From Maritalea myrionectae DSM 19524 (GTDB lineage Bacteria; Pseudomonadota; Alphaproteobacteria; Rhizobiales; Devosiaceae), in assembly GCF_000423365.1 (NCBI RefSeq), contig NZ_AUHV01000004.1, positions 482,487-546,486 on the forward strand: a stretch of 64,000 nt of DNA. Reading direction: 5' to 3'. The notes beneath the pieces were generated by a model. That model was not told the origin of the DNA and searched no databases. It saw only the letters and a program-made list of their open reading frames with translations. This document shows positions 19,496-27,221 of this stretch, in pieces; position 1 is the first letter of the stretch; every line of letters begins with the position of its first letter. Position numbers and translations under genes: made by a program.

Positions 19496-20092
19496 TTATT
19501 TTTTGGCTTTCGCCAATGCTTTGGCCTGCTTCACCCATTCTTCGCGGTCGATGCGTCCTTTGAATGACAATTCATTGTCCACCCAATTCACATCTTTGCG
19601 TTTCCATGCGGCGACCTGATCAAAATGATAAATGCCCTTCTCATTGAGAATACCTTCAATCTTGGGGCCAATCCCTTTGATGTTTTTCAGATCGTCCTTT
19701 TTCCCGTCGCGCGGTGCGGACAGCAGTTCAGGTTTATCATCGGCCTTTGATGTGGCAGCGGTTTTGGGCGCCGCCTTTGTCGCTGGTTTACGTGCAGCGG
19801 TTTTCTTGGCGGGTGCTTTCGCCGCAGGCTTCTTGGCAGCGGGTTTCGGTGCCGGTGCCTCTTTCGGCATTTCACTCACCGTTTCCGCTGGTGCCGCCTG
19901 TTTTGGCGCTGCAGCCTTTTCTTCGGTCTCGGCGCTGCTTGCGCTTGCCCGGCTGGATGGTGTCACATTCGGTGCCGGTTCGACGGCTTTCTCCGGACCT
20001 GCTGTCCATCGGCGCACATAATAGCCGATCAGGCAGCCCAGCAAGAAGAACGCCATCATCAACAAGATGATTTCAATGAGATGTGGTGTCAT
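19496..20092 (-). CDS. Membrane-anchored protein with Lys/Ala/Pro-rich linker and helix-hairpin-helix C-terminus
   Basis: A 198-residue protein with one N-terminal membrane helix (about 5-26, IILLMMAFFLLGCLIGYYV), a linker (about 35-130) rich in Ala, Lys, Pro and Glu whose second half resembles histone H1 tails (repeats such as AAKKPAAKAPAKK), and a C-terminal domain (about 138-195) with LKNIKGIGPKIEGILNEKGI, a helix-hairpin-helix-type motif often labelled as similar to mitochondrial complex I 41-kDa-like proteins. The fold can bind DNA, but this has not been shown for the family as far as I know. It is the last gene of an envelope block shared with a 39-residue membrane protein and the OmpA-repeat protein. 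Confidence 0.7.
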   Translation of the reverse strand: MTPHLIEIILLMMAFFLLGCLIGYYVRRWTAGPEKAVEPAPNVTPSSRASASSAETEEKAAAPKQAAPAETVSEMPKEAPAPKPAAKKPAAKAPAKKTAARKPATKAAPKTAATSKADDKPELLSAPRDGKKDDLKNIKGIGPKIEGILNEKGIYHFDQVAAWKRKDVNWVDNELSFKGRIDREEWVKQAKALAKAKK

Positions 20093-20107
20093 AATGCCCT
20101 CCCCGGA

Positions 20108-20227
20108 TTATTCTTTGTTTTGTTCAACAGAAACGCTGAACCATCCGGTCAACAACCCGATAATCAACGCCAGACTAAAATATAGCCAATATTGTGAAAT
20201 CAGAAATCCGATCGTTTGGAAAAACAT
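20108..20227 (-). CDS. Small (39 aa) single-helix membrane protein
   Basis: An ATG at 20225-20227, preceded by a strong GGGAGG Shine-Dalgarno, opens 39 codons ending in TAA at 20108. The protein is one long hydrophobic helix (FFQTIGFLISQYWLYFSLAL then IIGLLTGWF) with a short polar tail SVSVEQNKE. It lies between the OmpA-repeat gene (24 bp upstream) and the helix-hairpin-helix gene (15 bp downstream), which supports translation as part of the operon. I do not recognise a family. Confidence 0.65.
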   Translation of the reverse strand: MFFQTIGFLISQYWLYFSLALIIGLLTGWFSVSVEQNKE

Positions 20228-20251
20228 CTGACCCTCCCTTTTTTCCGCAAT

Positions 20252-23200
20252 CTACTCTAGCGGGGGTCGCACTGTAAACACAATGCGACGGTTTTGCGCT
20301 TTGCCCTGGCGCGTGTCGTTATCTGCAATCGGCAATGTTTCGCCAAATCCCAGTGCATAAAGCCGATCCGCCTCCACGCCCATTTCCACCAACTCGCTCA
20401 CCACCGTTTCCGCACGCTGCACTGACAATGACAAATTGATCAAATCGTCACCGTCAGAGTCCGTATGCCCTTCAACCTCAACAACAGCCTCAGGACAATT
20501 TGCCAACTGGTCTGCAATTTTTGTCAGCACGGTGCGAGAACCATCCGTTATGCGCGCACTGCCGGATTGGAACAGGATCGCTTGATCAGCGATCAGTTTT
20601 TCAACATTCGCGTTGCACAATTTATGTGCTGGCGGCGTGTTAATCGTCACCCGCGCATTTGGCAGCGTGCCTAAAATCGCGGCCAATTGGTCGCGGGCGG
20701 CGAAGCTGGATACATCTGCGCCTACCGTCCACTCGCCGCCAATCAGGGCTGCATTGCCCGTCTCCGCTTGGCTTAGGGCTTGGGTGATCGTCAAGGCGTT
20801 GGCCAAGAAGCGTTCGGGCGCTCCATCGGCTTCGGCCACGTCGAGTTTGGCATCAGCGCCTGCACTCAATTCAAGGGTATAACGCGCCGCCGCATCAGGC
20901 ACATCACCAGAAATGGTGATACCGCTATCTGCAGATTTTTCAATTGTCAGTTCAAAATCAGGCGCCGGCTCGATGGCCACCTCTGCATCTACCGTATCAC
21001 TGGCGTCAGCAGGTGCAGCTTCCTCAGCTGCCTTCTCATCCTGTTCCGCGTTCATCTCTGTCGCTGGTTCAGACTCTGTCTCAGATGTGGCGTCTTTTTC
21101 AGCGTCAGTGCCCGCAATTGCAGGTTCAGTTTCGCTTGGTTGATCCGCCTCGGTCGCCTCTTCCGCAGTTTCAGGTGTGTCTGCCTGGTCGGCAGGTTCT
21201 TCATCTACAGGCTCAGCAGACTCGCTGGACACTTCGTCTTCACCCACAACAACATTTTCGGCCTCAGGCTCATCTGTTGCCTCAACGACATCAGATTCTT
21301 CCGAGGACGTATCTTGAGTCACCTCTGGGGCAGCTTCCTCAGTTGCTGGCTCTTCATTTTCAATCGGCTCTGCCACTGGTTCTTCCGCGGATTCCTCGAC
21401 TTCAACAACTGGAACTGGCGGTGCCGTTATGGTGGTATACCAGGGCCCCAATGACGATCCGTCCAGAATGAGCTCCACTGCGGACAATACAGCCTGATCG
21501 GGCGCTTCGCCTGAGATGCTCCATTGACCGCCTGCATGAATAACTTCGCCTTCATTGAGCATGCTGAGTGCATCTACGCCCAATTCAATCATGCGGTGAA
21601 ACGCTTCACGCTCTGGCAGCACATTGCCGTTAGAAACAGGTAGGTTAGACGTTTGCTCCCAGAAGGTTTGATCTTCCAGATATCCGGACCAATCCCAAGT
21701 ACCATCGGCTGACTTGCTGATTTGCAGCAACAAATCTTCCACCTGCGGTACAATTTGCACATCAACCAAAAATGCATCGCTTTGCGGCGCCAACACATCC
21801 AAGATATTAGCCAACTTCTCGTCAGAAGACGCACGGCCAATTAGCGCCCACTGGCCATCAACCAGGCTCAATCGTCCGGCATCCAGCAATTCAAGGGCGT
21901 TAAGACCAATGTTTACGCGCCCGGTGAAGCCTTCTGGTGCGCCTGCACCCCGCTGGATTTGAGCGCGCCAACCAAATCGATCGGCCCACTGATCGATAAG
22001 ATCTTGCGTTGGCGCATATCCGGCGGCGTTGAACTCATCATCAAGCGTTTTCTCGGCTGAAAACAGATAGGGCGAAACCAGTTTTTCCGGCGATGAGATG
22101 TTTATTGTCCAACCGTCCCCAAGGCCCGCATTTTCGATTTGCGCCATCAATGCTGATTTGGCGTCAAATGTTGCTGCCTCTCCGCTAATCGTCCACTTCA
22201 CGCCGTCTAAACGGAATACGCCTGATTCGAGACCGGTCAAAATTGAGTTGCCCAGCGCTACAAACTCTTCAAATTGTTCCGGCGCACCGCGTGCCACATC
22301 CAGATCAAGTTCGCCCTGGTCTGCCAGATTGATCAGCATCTCTTCATTTGGCACATAGCCCTCGAAGGTGCGCGTTCCATCGGCAGATTTTACGGCTTCA
22401 AATCGATAAGGATTTTGAACTGGCGGCGGCAATTGCGCTACTTCAAGGCCGAGTTCGTCAGGTTGAATCTCTTCATTAGAAAAAAGCTGCAGGATATTGT
22501 TTTTGTTCACAAGATCGCGTGCGACAATATCGGCCTTCCAACCGCTTTGACCGTGAACGGCCTCACCGGAAGCCGCAAGGTCAATCGTTTTTGCTGCGAG
22601 CGTCACGAGCGTGTCAAATCTTTCGGGCGCTCCGGCGGCCAACAAGGTGGTGTCTTCCGTTGAGGTGTCCAAAATTGTGTAGATTGTTTGACGCAGGCGG
22701 CTATCCGGCAAATATCCGGCCATTTCCAACGCACCGTCGCTCGATTTACTCAACGACCACTCATAGGGTTCAACCACGGCCAGGGCCAGATTGGCCATAT
22801 CGATGGTCAATCCGTTTGGTGGGCTTGCAGCAAGCTCCAACAATTCGACATAGGCACGAGGTGTTTTCGCTTGGCCGGAAACATTCAACTGGTCGCCCAC
22901 AAGTGACAATGACCAATTCTCTCCCAACAAGCCTCGCCCGTTCTCCATCCAAGTGGTGATTTGTTCGAAGTTTTCCGGCGCCCCATTGGCTGCCCGCGTT
23001 GCATTTTCATCAATATCTACAAAAAAGGCTTTGTTTTCCGCATCTTGCGGCACAAACCCAACGGCACTCACCACACCGTTTTGATCCGTTAGCGTCAAGG
23101 TGAACGGCTCAATTGTCGGCAACGGCAAATCGATCTCGACATTTGGTCGTTGCAGCTGCGCAAGTGCGGACTGCGCGCTATCATAAGCGGCAAAGTCTTG

Positions 23201-24118
23201 CGCTGCGCCGGCCAACCGGACTGACTCTGCGGAAAGCGAAAATTCACCTTGCTGCAATACATCGAGCTGCTCAACCAAAATTAGGCTGTCGCCCCCGAAA
23301 CCATCGGGAGCGCCAGACGCTATGAGGAGCTGAGACACGTCTGCCCCTGTCTGTTCCAGTTGGTCGCGAATGTCTGGCGTTGGGACAAAACCGCTCAGCA
23401 CAGGACCTGTCTTCCCAAAAGTGCCGCGCAGCACATAGTCTTCTTCGAACGGAGCAATGATCTCGGCAGTTCCCCGCTTCAGCTTATCTGGGAAACCGGC
23501 ATTGGCGATAAGATCAAGATCACGATAAGATTGGTGATCCTTGGCGCGACCGGAAAAGGAAACCTTTAGGCCTGTCGCAGAAATCTCACCCTGATCAAAA
23601 TGGTTGAGCAAGCGCGTGCTGTATGTCAGCACATCGCGCCAATCATTTGCGCTTGGTCCGCCTGACGCAAGCGTAAACTCGGTTTTGACTGCACTGTCCA
23701 GCTGGACTTCAAACTCGGCTTGAACCTTGGCACTTGGCATATGGCCGACAATTGTTATGTCGCCATCTTCCATACGCGCCTCAAATTCAAATGGGTCGGC
23801 GATCGGAGCGACTTCAACATTGTTGGTAATGGACGCCACCTCTGGCATCGCTTCCAATCCATTGATCAGTCGGTCGAGTTCCGCTTTATCGGTCGTCACT
23901 CCGTTTAGCGTCACATCGCGGCCTTCAATCTGGATATCGGCCCATGCGGCAACCGGTAGATTTGGATTTTTGAGCAGTAGCTGCTCCAAGCTGTTTTCCA
24001 GAACATTCTGGTTTTGCCCCACTGCAAGCATGCCGCCGCCAAACGCAACGAACGCCCCCACAACCAAAACACCAATCCACTTCACAGCAATTCCCCGCAA
24101 CTTTAATCCACTGATCAC
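20252..24118 (-). CDS. Giant BON/OmpA-domain envelope protein with about eight internal repeats
   Basis: A 1288-residue protein. A membrane anchor or signal segment (about 13-35, IGVLVVGAFVAFGGGMLAVG) precedes a BON-like domain (about 60-105, VTLNGVTTDKAELDRLI). Then come about eight units of roughly 110-140 residues, each with an x-G-(A/G)-P-x-x-F element, an LL-x-x-G-E segment and a W-S-(I/L)-S-G-x-A strand. A very acidic Glu/Ala/Thr/Ser linker (about 890-1050) separates the last unit from the others. The C-terminal OmpA peptidoglycan-binding domain (about 1170-1288) has FQSGSARITDGSRTVL, VEGHTDSDGD and NRRIVFTVRPP. It probably links the inner membrane or periplasm to murein. The GTG at 24118 has a weak ribosome site; a GTG at 24085 preceded by GGGGA is an equally good start. 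Confidence 0.85.
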   Translation of the reverse strand: MISGLKLRGIAVKWIGVLVVGAFVAFGGGMLAVGQNQNVLENSLEQLLLKNPNLPVAAWADIQIEGRDVTLNGVTTDKAELDRLINGLEAMPEVASITNNVEVAPIADPFEFEARMEDGDITIVGHMPSAKVQAEFEVQLDSAVKTEFTLASGGPSANDWRDVLTYSTRLLNHFDQGEISATGLKVSFSGRAKDHQSYRDLDLIANAGFPDKLKRGTAEIIAPFEEDYVLRGTFGKTGPVLSGFVPTPDIRDQLEQTGADVSQLLIASGAPDGFGGDSLILVEQLDVLQQGEFSLSAESVRLAGAAQDFAAYDSAQSALAQLQRPNVEIDLPLPTIEPFTLTLTDQNGVVSAVGFVPQDAENKAFFVDIDENATRAANGAPENFEQITTWMENGRGLLGENWSLSLVGDQLNVSGQAKTPRAYVELLELAASPPNGLTIDMANLALAVVEPYEWSLSKSSDGALEMAGYLPDSRLRQTIYTILDTSTEDTTLLAAGAPERFDTLVTLAAKTIDLAASGEAVHGQSGWKADIVARDLVNKNNILQLFSNEEIQPDELGLEVAQLPPPVQNPYRFEAVKSADGTRTFEGYVPNEEMLINLADQGELDLDVARGAPEQFEEFVALGNSILTGLESGVFRLDGVKWTISGEAATFDAKSALMAQIENAGLGDGWTINISSPEKLVSPYLFSAEKTLDDEFNAAGYAPTQDLIDQWADRFGWRAQIQRGAGAPEGFTGRVNIGLNALELLDAGRLSLVDGQWALIGRASSDEKLANILDVLAPQSDAFLVDVQIVPQVEDLLLQISKSADGTWDWSGYLEDQTFWEQTSNLPVSNGNVLPEREAFHRMIELGVDALSMLNEGEVIHAGGQWSISGEAPDQAVLSAVELILDGSSLGPWYTTITAPPVPVVEVEESAEEPVAEPIENEEPATEEAAPEVTQDTSSEESDVVEATDEPEAENVVVGEDEVSSESAEPVDEEPADQADTPETAEEATEADQPSETEPAIAGTDAEKDATSETESEPATEMNAEQDEKAAEEAAPADASDTVDAEVAIEPAPDFELTIEKSADSGITISGDVPDAAARYTLELSAGADAKLDVAEADGAPERFLANALTITQALSQAETGNAALIGGEWTVGADVSSFAARDQLAAILGTLPNARVTINTPPAHKLCNANVEKLIADQAILFQSGSARITDGSRTVLTKIADQLANCPEAVVEVEGHTDSDGDDLINLSLSVQRAETVVSELVEMGVEADRLYALGFGETLPIADNDTRQGKAQNRRIVFTVRPPLE

Positions 24119-24243
24119 GCTCAGCTGACGGAAATCGAGTATCCGCGCAGCCCTTCCCGCGCCGAAGTGTACTGGTTCTTATTGAAATCACCAGTCATAA
24201 TTCAATGATTTAACGGGAATATTATCAAAAAAGCGCACAAAAA

Positions 24244-24267
24244 AAGGCCCGGCAAACGCCGGGCCTT
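24244..24267 (-). terminator. Rho-independent terminator of the porin gene
   Basis: A perfect 10-bp stem (AAGGCCCGGC / GCCGGGCCTT) with a 4-base loop is followed on the minus strand by seven T residues, 25 bp after the porin stop. Confidence 0.9.
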
Positions 24268-24291
24268 CCAAATCGATAAAGTCTAAAAGAC

Positions 24292-25449
24292 TTATTCGAA
24301 TGATTTTGAGAATGAAGTAGAAACTTCAACAACTGAGTTGCTGTCGAACTGAACGCCAACACCAGCTTCAAAGTCACCACCTGGAGCCCAATCAAGATCA
24401 GCATTGAACACTGTCAAGCTTGACTCGTCGAAGTTAACTTTAGCGGTCAAATCGAGGTTGTCAGACACTGCGAATACGCCTTGTGCAGCAATATCCCAGT
24501 CGCTATTGTCATCCCAACGGCCTGCAACTGCGATAGTTACAGCATCGTTAACTTCAGCTTCGCCTGAAATCGCGCCTTCCCAAGCATTGCCTGAGAAGAA
24601 CTCAACGCCAGCTGCCAATGTGAACATATCGAATGCAGCTTTACCAGTCACCAAAGCGGCCCAGTTGCTTGCTTCGTCAGTGCTGAATGCAGCGCGGAAT
24701 GCCATTTCGTCAACATTGAATGTTGCGCCAGCGTGGAAGTCCCACAAGCTTGTGCCAGAAAGGATATCATCATAGATGAAACCCATGTGCGCTGTGCCCC
24801 AGTCCTGATCAACACCAACACCCGCTACCAAAGATGCATTGTTGCTTGTCTCAAGATTTTCTAGACCCAGAGCAACATCAACACCATTGCCGAGGTCAGA
24901 AGTGATTTGCATCACGTGACCACCTGTCGCGCCAGGAGTAGGAGCAAAGATACCCTCGTCGTCACCATCGATAACGTCAAGTGAGAACAAAGCTGTGTAA
25001 GTTTCGTCGTCGCCATCTTTCAAAACTGAACCTTTTTGGCCAGCCATGATAACCGTTTGATCGCCGATTGAAACATATGCTTCGTCGATAAGAACATGTG
25101 AAGAAGTAGATGTGCCATCTTCATCAATCAAAGTCACAACTGCTTTAGCAGGACCGAAGTCGCTGTCAGCAGTTGCTTCCATTGTGAATTCCCAACCGAA
25201 TTCGCTCGTTGTTGCTTCATCGCCAACTTCGCCAGTAACACCGTTACCATTGTCATCGTTAGTGTAGTCCCAATCGTAAGAAACTTCACCAGAGAACTTC
25301 AAGCAATTGCTTTCAGAAGAAACAACCAAGCCAGTGATGTTCAACAATGAACATGTGTCCAAAGCTACGCCGATTGGATCAGCTGCCATTGCGCCTGAAG
25401 AAAGTGCAACTGCTGCTGCAGAACCGAGAAATAGGCTCTTAATTTTCAT
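24292..25449 (-). CDS. Outer-membrane porin, alphaproteobacterial Porin_2-like
   Basis: A 385-residue protein from the ATG at 25449, which has GGAGG 8 bases upstream and begins a classic signal peptide (MKIKSLFLGSAAAVALSS, cleavage near AMA-A). The mature protein starts with two cysteines (DTCSLL and NCLKFSGEVSYDW), the layout of Porin_2 in Hyphomicrobiales, and ends in Phe-Glu after alternating beta strands. It is rich in Asp, Asn and Ala with hardly any Lys, as expected of a 16-strand general porin. Codon choice is visibly biased, suggesting high expression. A GCCGG/CCGGC stem lies in its 5' leader. Confidence 0.85.
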   Translation of the reverse strand: MKIKSLFLGSAAAVALSSGAMAADPIGVALDTCSLLNITGLVVSSESNCLKFSGEVSYDWDYTNDDNGNGVTGEVGDEATTSEFGWEFTMEATADSDFGPAKAVVTLIDEDGTSTSSHVLIDEAYVSIGDQTVIMAGQKGSVLKDGDDETYTALFSLDVIDGDDEGIFAPTPGATGGHVMQITSDLGNGVDVALGLENLETSNNASLVAGVGVDQDWGTAHMGFIYDDILSGTSLWDFHAGATFNVDEMAFRAAFSTDEASNWAALVTGKAAFDMFTLAAGVEFFSGNAWEGAISGEAEVNDAVTIAVAGRWDDNSDWDIAAQGVFAVSDNLDLTAKVNFDESSLTVFNADLDWAPGGDFEAGVGVQFDSNSVVEVSTSFSKSFE

Positions 25450-26006
25450 AGTACTGACCTCCAAAATCAGTTTGTTTTTCATTTTGCCGGTTTTTCCGGC
25501 TGTTTGTCGAAACGCGACCACACTTTATAAGCGGTGTGTTTGACGTCGCATTCGCGACCGACAAACGATTCCATGCATGGATTCGCAAGACACAAACTAC
25601 CCATGAAAGGAAAACATACAAGTTAAGAATTCAAATTTTGGCGTGTGAAACGACTGTTCTGAGACGCATGTTGCATTTTGGACACATTTTCGGCATCTGG
25701 CCGTCAAATTTGCGACAAAATGGGCAGTTTTGACCCTGCTGGTGGTGTTATCCCGTTGAGGAAATTAAGGTTTTCTTAATTAATGTTATCGCTTTCCGTT
25801 CTCGTTCGGGGCCCCTTTGCGTCAATTTCATCGAGCTATACTTCATCTTAAACTCACGTGCTGCGCTTTTGGGCAGCAACAATACGAAGTCATTTCCCGC
25901 TCCACATGGCTTGCCGCGCTGTTGTTGCCTTGCCATACATTGCAAGTCGTGTGTTTACCCAGCGTGCCGTTAGGGATCGGTACGATTGTAAAATGGAGCC
26001 CTATAT
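25450..26006. other. 557-bp divergent region between porin and SDR genes
   Basis: No convincing gene. It contains the porin leader hairpin (GCCGG/CCGGC, 25486-25500), a near-perfect 18-bp palindrome centred on CCATGCATGG (25568-25585), and TTAA-N7-TTAA at 25765-25779, the form of a full CtrA site. GGAG (25995-25998) precedes the SDR start. The length and structure suggest regulated porin expression. Confidence 0.5.
25765..25779. promoter_or_regulatory. CtrA-like site TTAA-N7-TTAA
   Basis: The exact full-site pattern bound by the cell-cycle regulator CtrA in alphaproteobacteria, 316 bp upstream of the porin and 228 bp upstream of the SDR. One or two chance matches are expected in a window of this size, so it is only a candidate. 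Confidence 0.3.
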
Positions 26007-26795
26007 ATGTCCCCTTCAATTTTTGATGATTTTCGTTTGGATGGAAAACGCGCCTTGATCACAGGCGGCAGCCGCGGGCTTGGGCGTGAGATCGCTTTGG
26101 CCTATGCCGATGCAGGTGCACAGATTGTGTTGGTGGGGCGCGGCGAAGATAGTTTGAAAGACACCGCAAAGGATATTGAGGCGAAAGGCGCTACGGCACA
26201 TTTTATTATTGCGGACGTAACTGTGCCGAGCGAATGCAAGCGGGCGGCAAAAGAGGCCCTCGCCCTGCCTGGCGGCATTGATATTCTGGTGAATAATGTT
26301 GGCGGCCGCAAACCAAACACTCAGATCGAGGCAACCAGCGATGAAGATTGGCGCGAAGGTTTTGCGCTGAATGTCGACCATTGCTTTTTAATGACCCGCT
26401 TGATTGGCGAAGCCATGATTGCGCGCGGCCAAGGCGGCCGCATCGTCAATATGGGCTCCATCTCCGGCATGATCATCAACCAGGGCGTGGCCGGGCGCCA
26501 TTATGAAGCGGGCAAAGCAGCCATTATCCACTTTACCAAGGCGCTGGCAGTGGACTGGGCGCCGCACAATATTAACGCGAACTGCATCAGCCCAGGCTTG
26601 TTTATGACCGAGCCCAATCAGGCTTGGACCGAAAAGGCGCCAGAAGCGATTGAAAAATTTGTCGCCTGCACTCCGATGGGCCGCGCGGGCAATCCGCGTG
26701 AAATCGCAGGATTGGCACTCTATCTCGCGTCGCCAGCGTCTAGCTATGTCACCGGATCAAACTTTGTGATTGATGGTGGCTATACCTCTTGGTAA
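26007..26795 (+). CDS. Short-chain dehydrogenase/reductase (gluconate 5-dehydrogenase-like)
   Basis: A 262-residue classical SDR: cofactor motif ITGGSRGLGREIALAYA (T-G-x3-G-x-G), NNVGGRKPN, catalytic Ser in MGSISGMI and the Y-x3-K motif in HYEAGKAAIIHF, ending in the usual INANCISPGLFMTEP and FVIDGGYTSW. Gluconate 5-dehydrogenase and 2-deoxygluconate dehydrogenase are the closest types by pattern; the substrate is not decidable. GGAG lies 8 bases before the ATG. It is followed by two hairpins and the iron operon region, so it is probably monocistronic. Confidence 0.85.
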   Translation: MSPSIFDDFRLDGKRALITGGSRGLGREIALAYADAGAQIVLVGRGEDSLKDTAKDIEAKGATAHFIIADVTVPSECKRAAKEALALPGGIDILVNNVGGRKPNTQIEATSDEDWREGFALNVDHCFLMTRLIGEAMIARGQGGRIVNMGSISGMIINQGVAGRHYEAGKAAIIHFTKALAVDWAPHNINANCISPGLFMTEPNQAWTEKAPEAIEKFVACTPMGRAGNPREIAGLALYLASPASSYVTGSNFVIDGGYTSW

Positions 26796-26797
26796 CT

Positions 26798-26843
26798 GCA
26801 ACTCGCATGGAGTTGCCACGGTGCGGGCTTTGCTGCCCGCACC
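26798..26843 (+). terminator. Two tandem hairpins after the SDR gene
   Basis: GCAACTC/GAGTTGC (26798-26816) and GGTGCGGGC/GCCCGCACC (26820-26843) follow the stop codon directly. Neither has a T run, so they may protect the 3' end or act in a factor-dependent way rather than as a standard terminator. Confidence 0.45.
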
Positions 26844-26947
26844 TGCATTGCCATAACGCGTCGCATATAGGCGGCTCATAAGGTGAGTCGTTTTTAGGCT
26901 TCAAGCCTTTGATTTAAAACATTTTTATATCAATTTCACTGGTAAAC

Positions 26948-26964
26948 TTTAGACCTGTTCTAAA
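26948..26964. promoter_or_regulatory. Candidate Irr box (iron control element)
   Basis: TTTAGACCTGTTCTAAA is a 17-bp palindrome with one mismatch and resembles the TTTAGAA-TTCTAAA core of ICE sites bound by Irr in Hyphomicrobiales. It lies upstream of the siderophore uptake operon, where such control is expected. The distance to the first start codon is about 260 bp, so the promoter position is uncertain. Confidence 0.5.
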
Positions 26965-27125
26965 CAGGAAAAAATTTTCTGAAATTCTCCGTTTTAGCAG
27001 ACTTCCCCGCCACGAAATCAGGCAAAATCCTCAGAAAAAGATTCAGAATCACACATTAAACTATTGTATTAAAAAGATTTTTTCTGGCGCTTCGTTTCAA
27101 AAAATTCGGAAAATCTTTGCAGAAT

Positions 27126-27196
27126 TTAACTGGACTTCTCAACTCCAGTTAATATTGCGCCTTGATCCTATATATGATTATTGAACTCCAGTTAAT
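27126..27196. repeat. Three TCCAGTTAA elements before the FhuF-like gene
   Basis: TTAACTGGA (27126-27134) faces TCCAGTTAA (27144-27152) as an inverted repeat. A second direct copy, identical over the 13 bases AACTCCAGTTAAT, lies at 27184-27196, 43 bp further. The last copy is about 25 bp before the start codon. This is operator-like architecture, but the cognate regulator is unknown. Confidence 0.5.
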
Positions 27197-27221
27197 CTGA
27201 AGAACGATAACGAGGATCAAA

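Larger units (their letters stand above)
26844..27221. other. AT-rich control region of the siderophore operon
   Basis: No gene was seen in this stretch. It holds an Irr-like palindrome (26948-26964), an overlapping perfect inverted repeat CCTGTT-CTA-AACAGG (26954-26968) and three TCCAGTTAA elements just before the first gene of the operon. The unusually long, A/T-rich leader fits an iron-controlled promoter. Confidence 0.55.

Noticed and set aside
19680..20000. Repetitive Ala/Lys/Pro coding stretch as a possible DNA repeat or CRISPR-like array
   Set aside because: The periodicity is irregular and explained by the low-complexity linker of the encoded protein.
20780..21471. Open frames antisense to the acidic linker of the OmpA-repeat protein
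   Set aside because: They are low-complexity translations of Glu/Ala/Thr codons read backwards, not genes.
25536..25733. 65-codon frame upstream of the porin
   Set aside because: No ribosome site, no domain, and it lies across the probable porin promoter.
26796..27221. Possible tRNA or riboswitch in the gap before the siderophore operon
   Set aside because: The GC-rich hairpins do not form a cloverleaf and no conserved riboswitch core was recognised; protein operators explain the region better.
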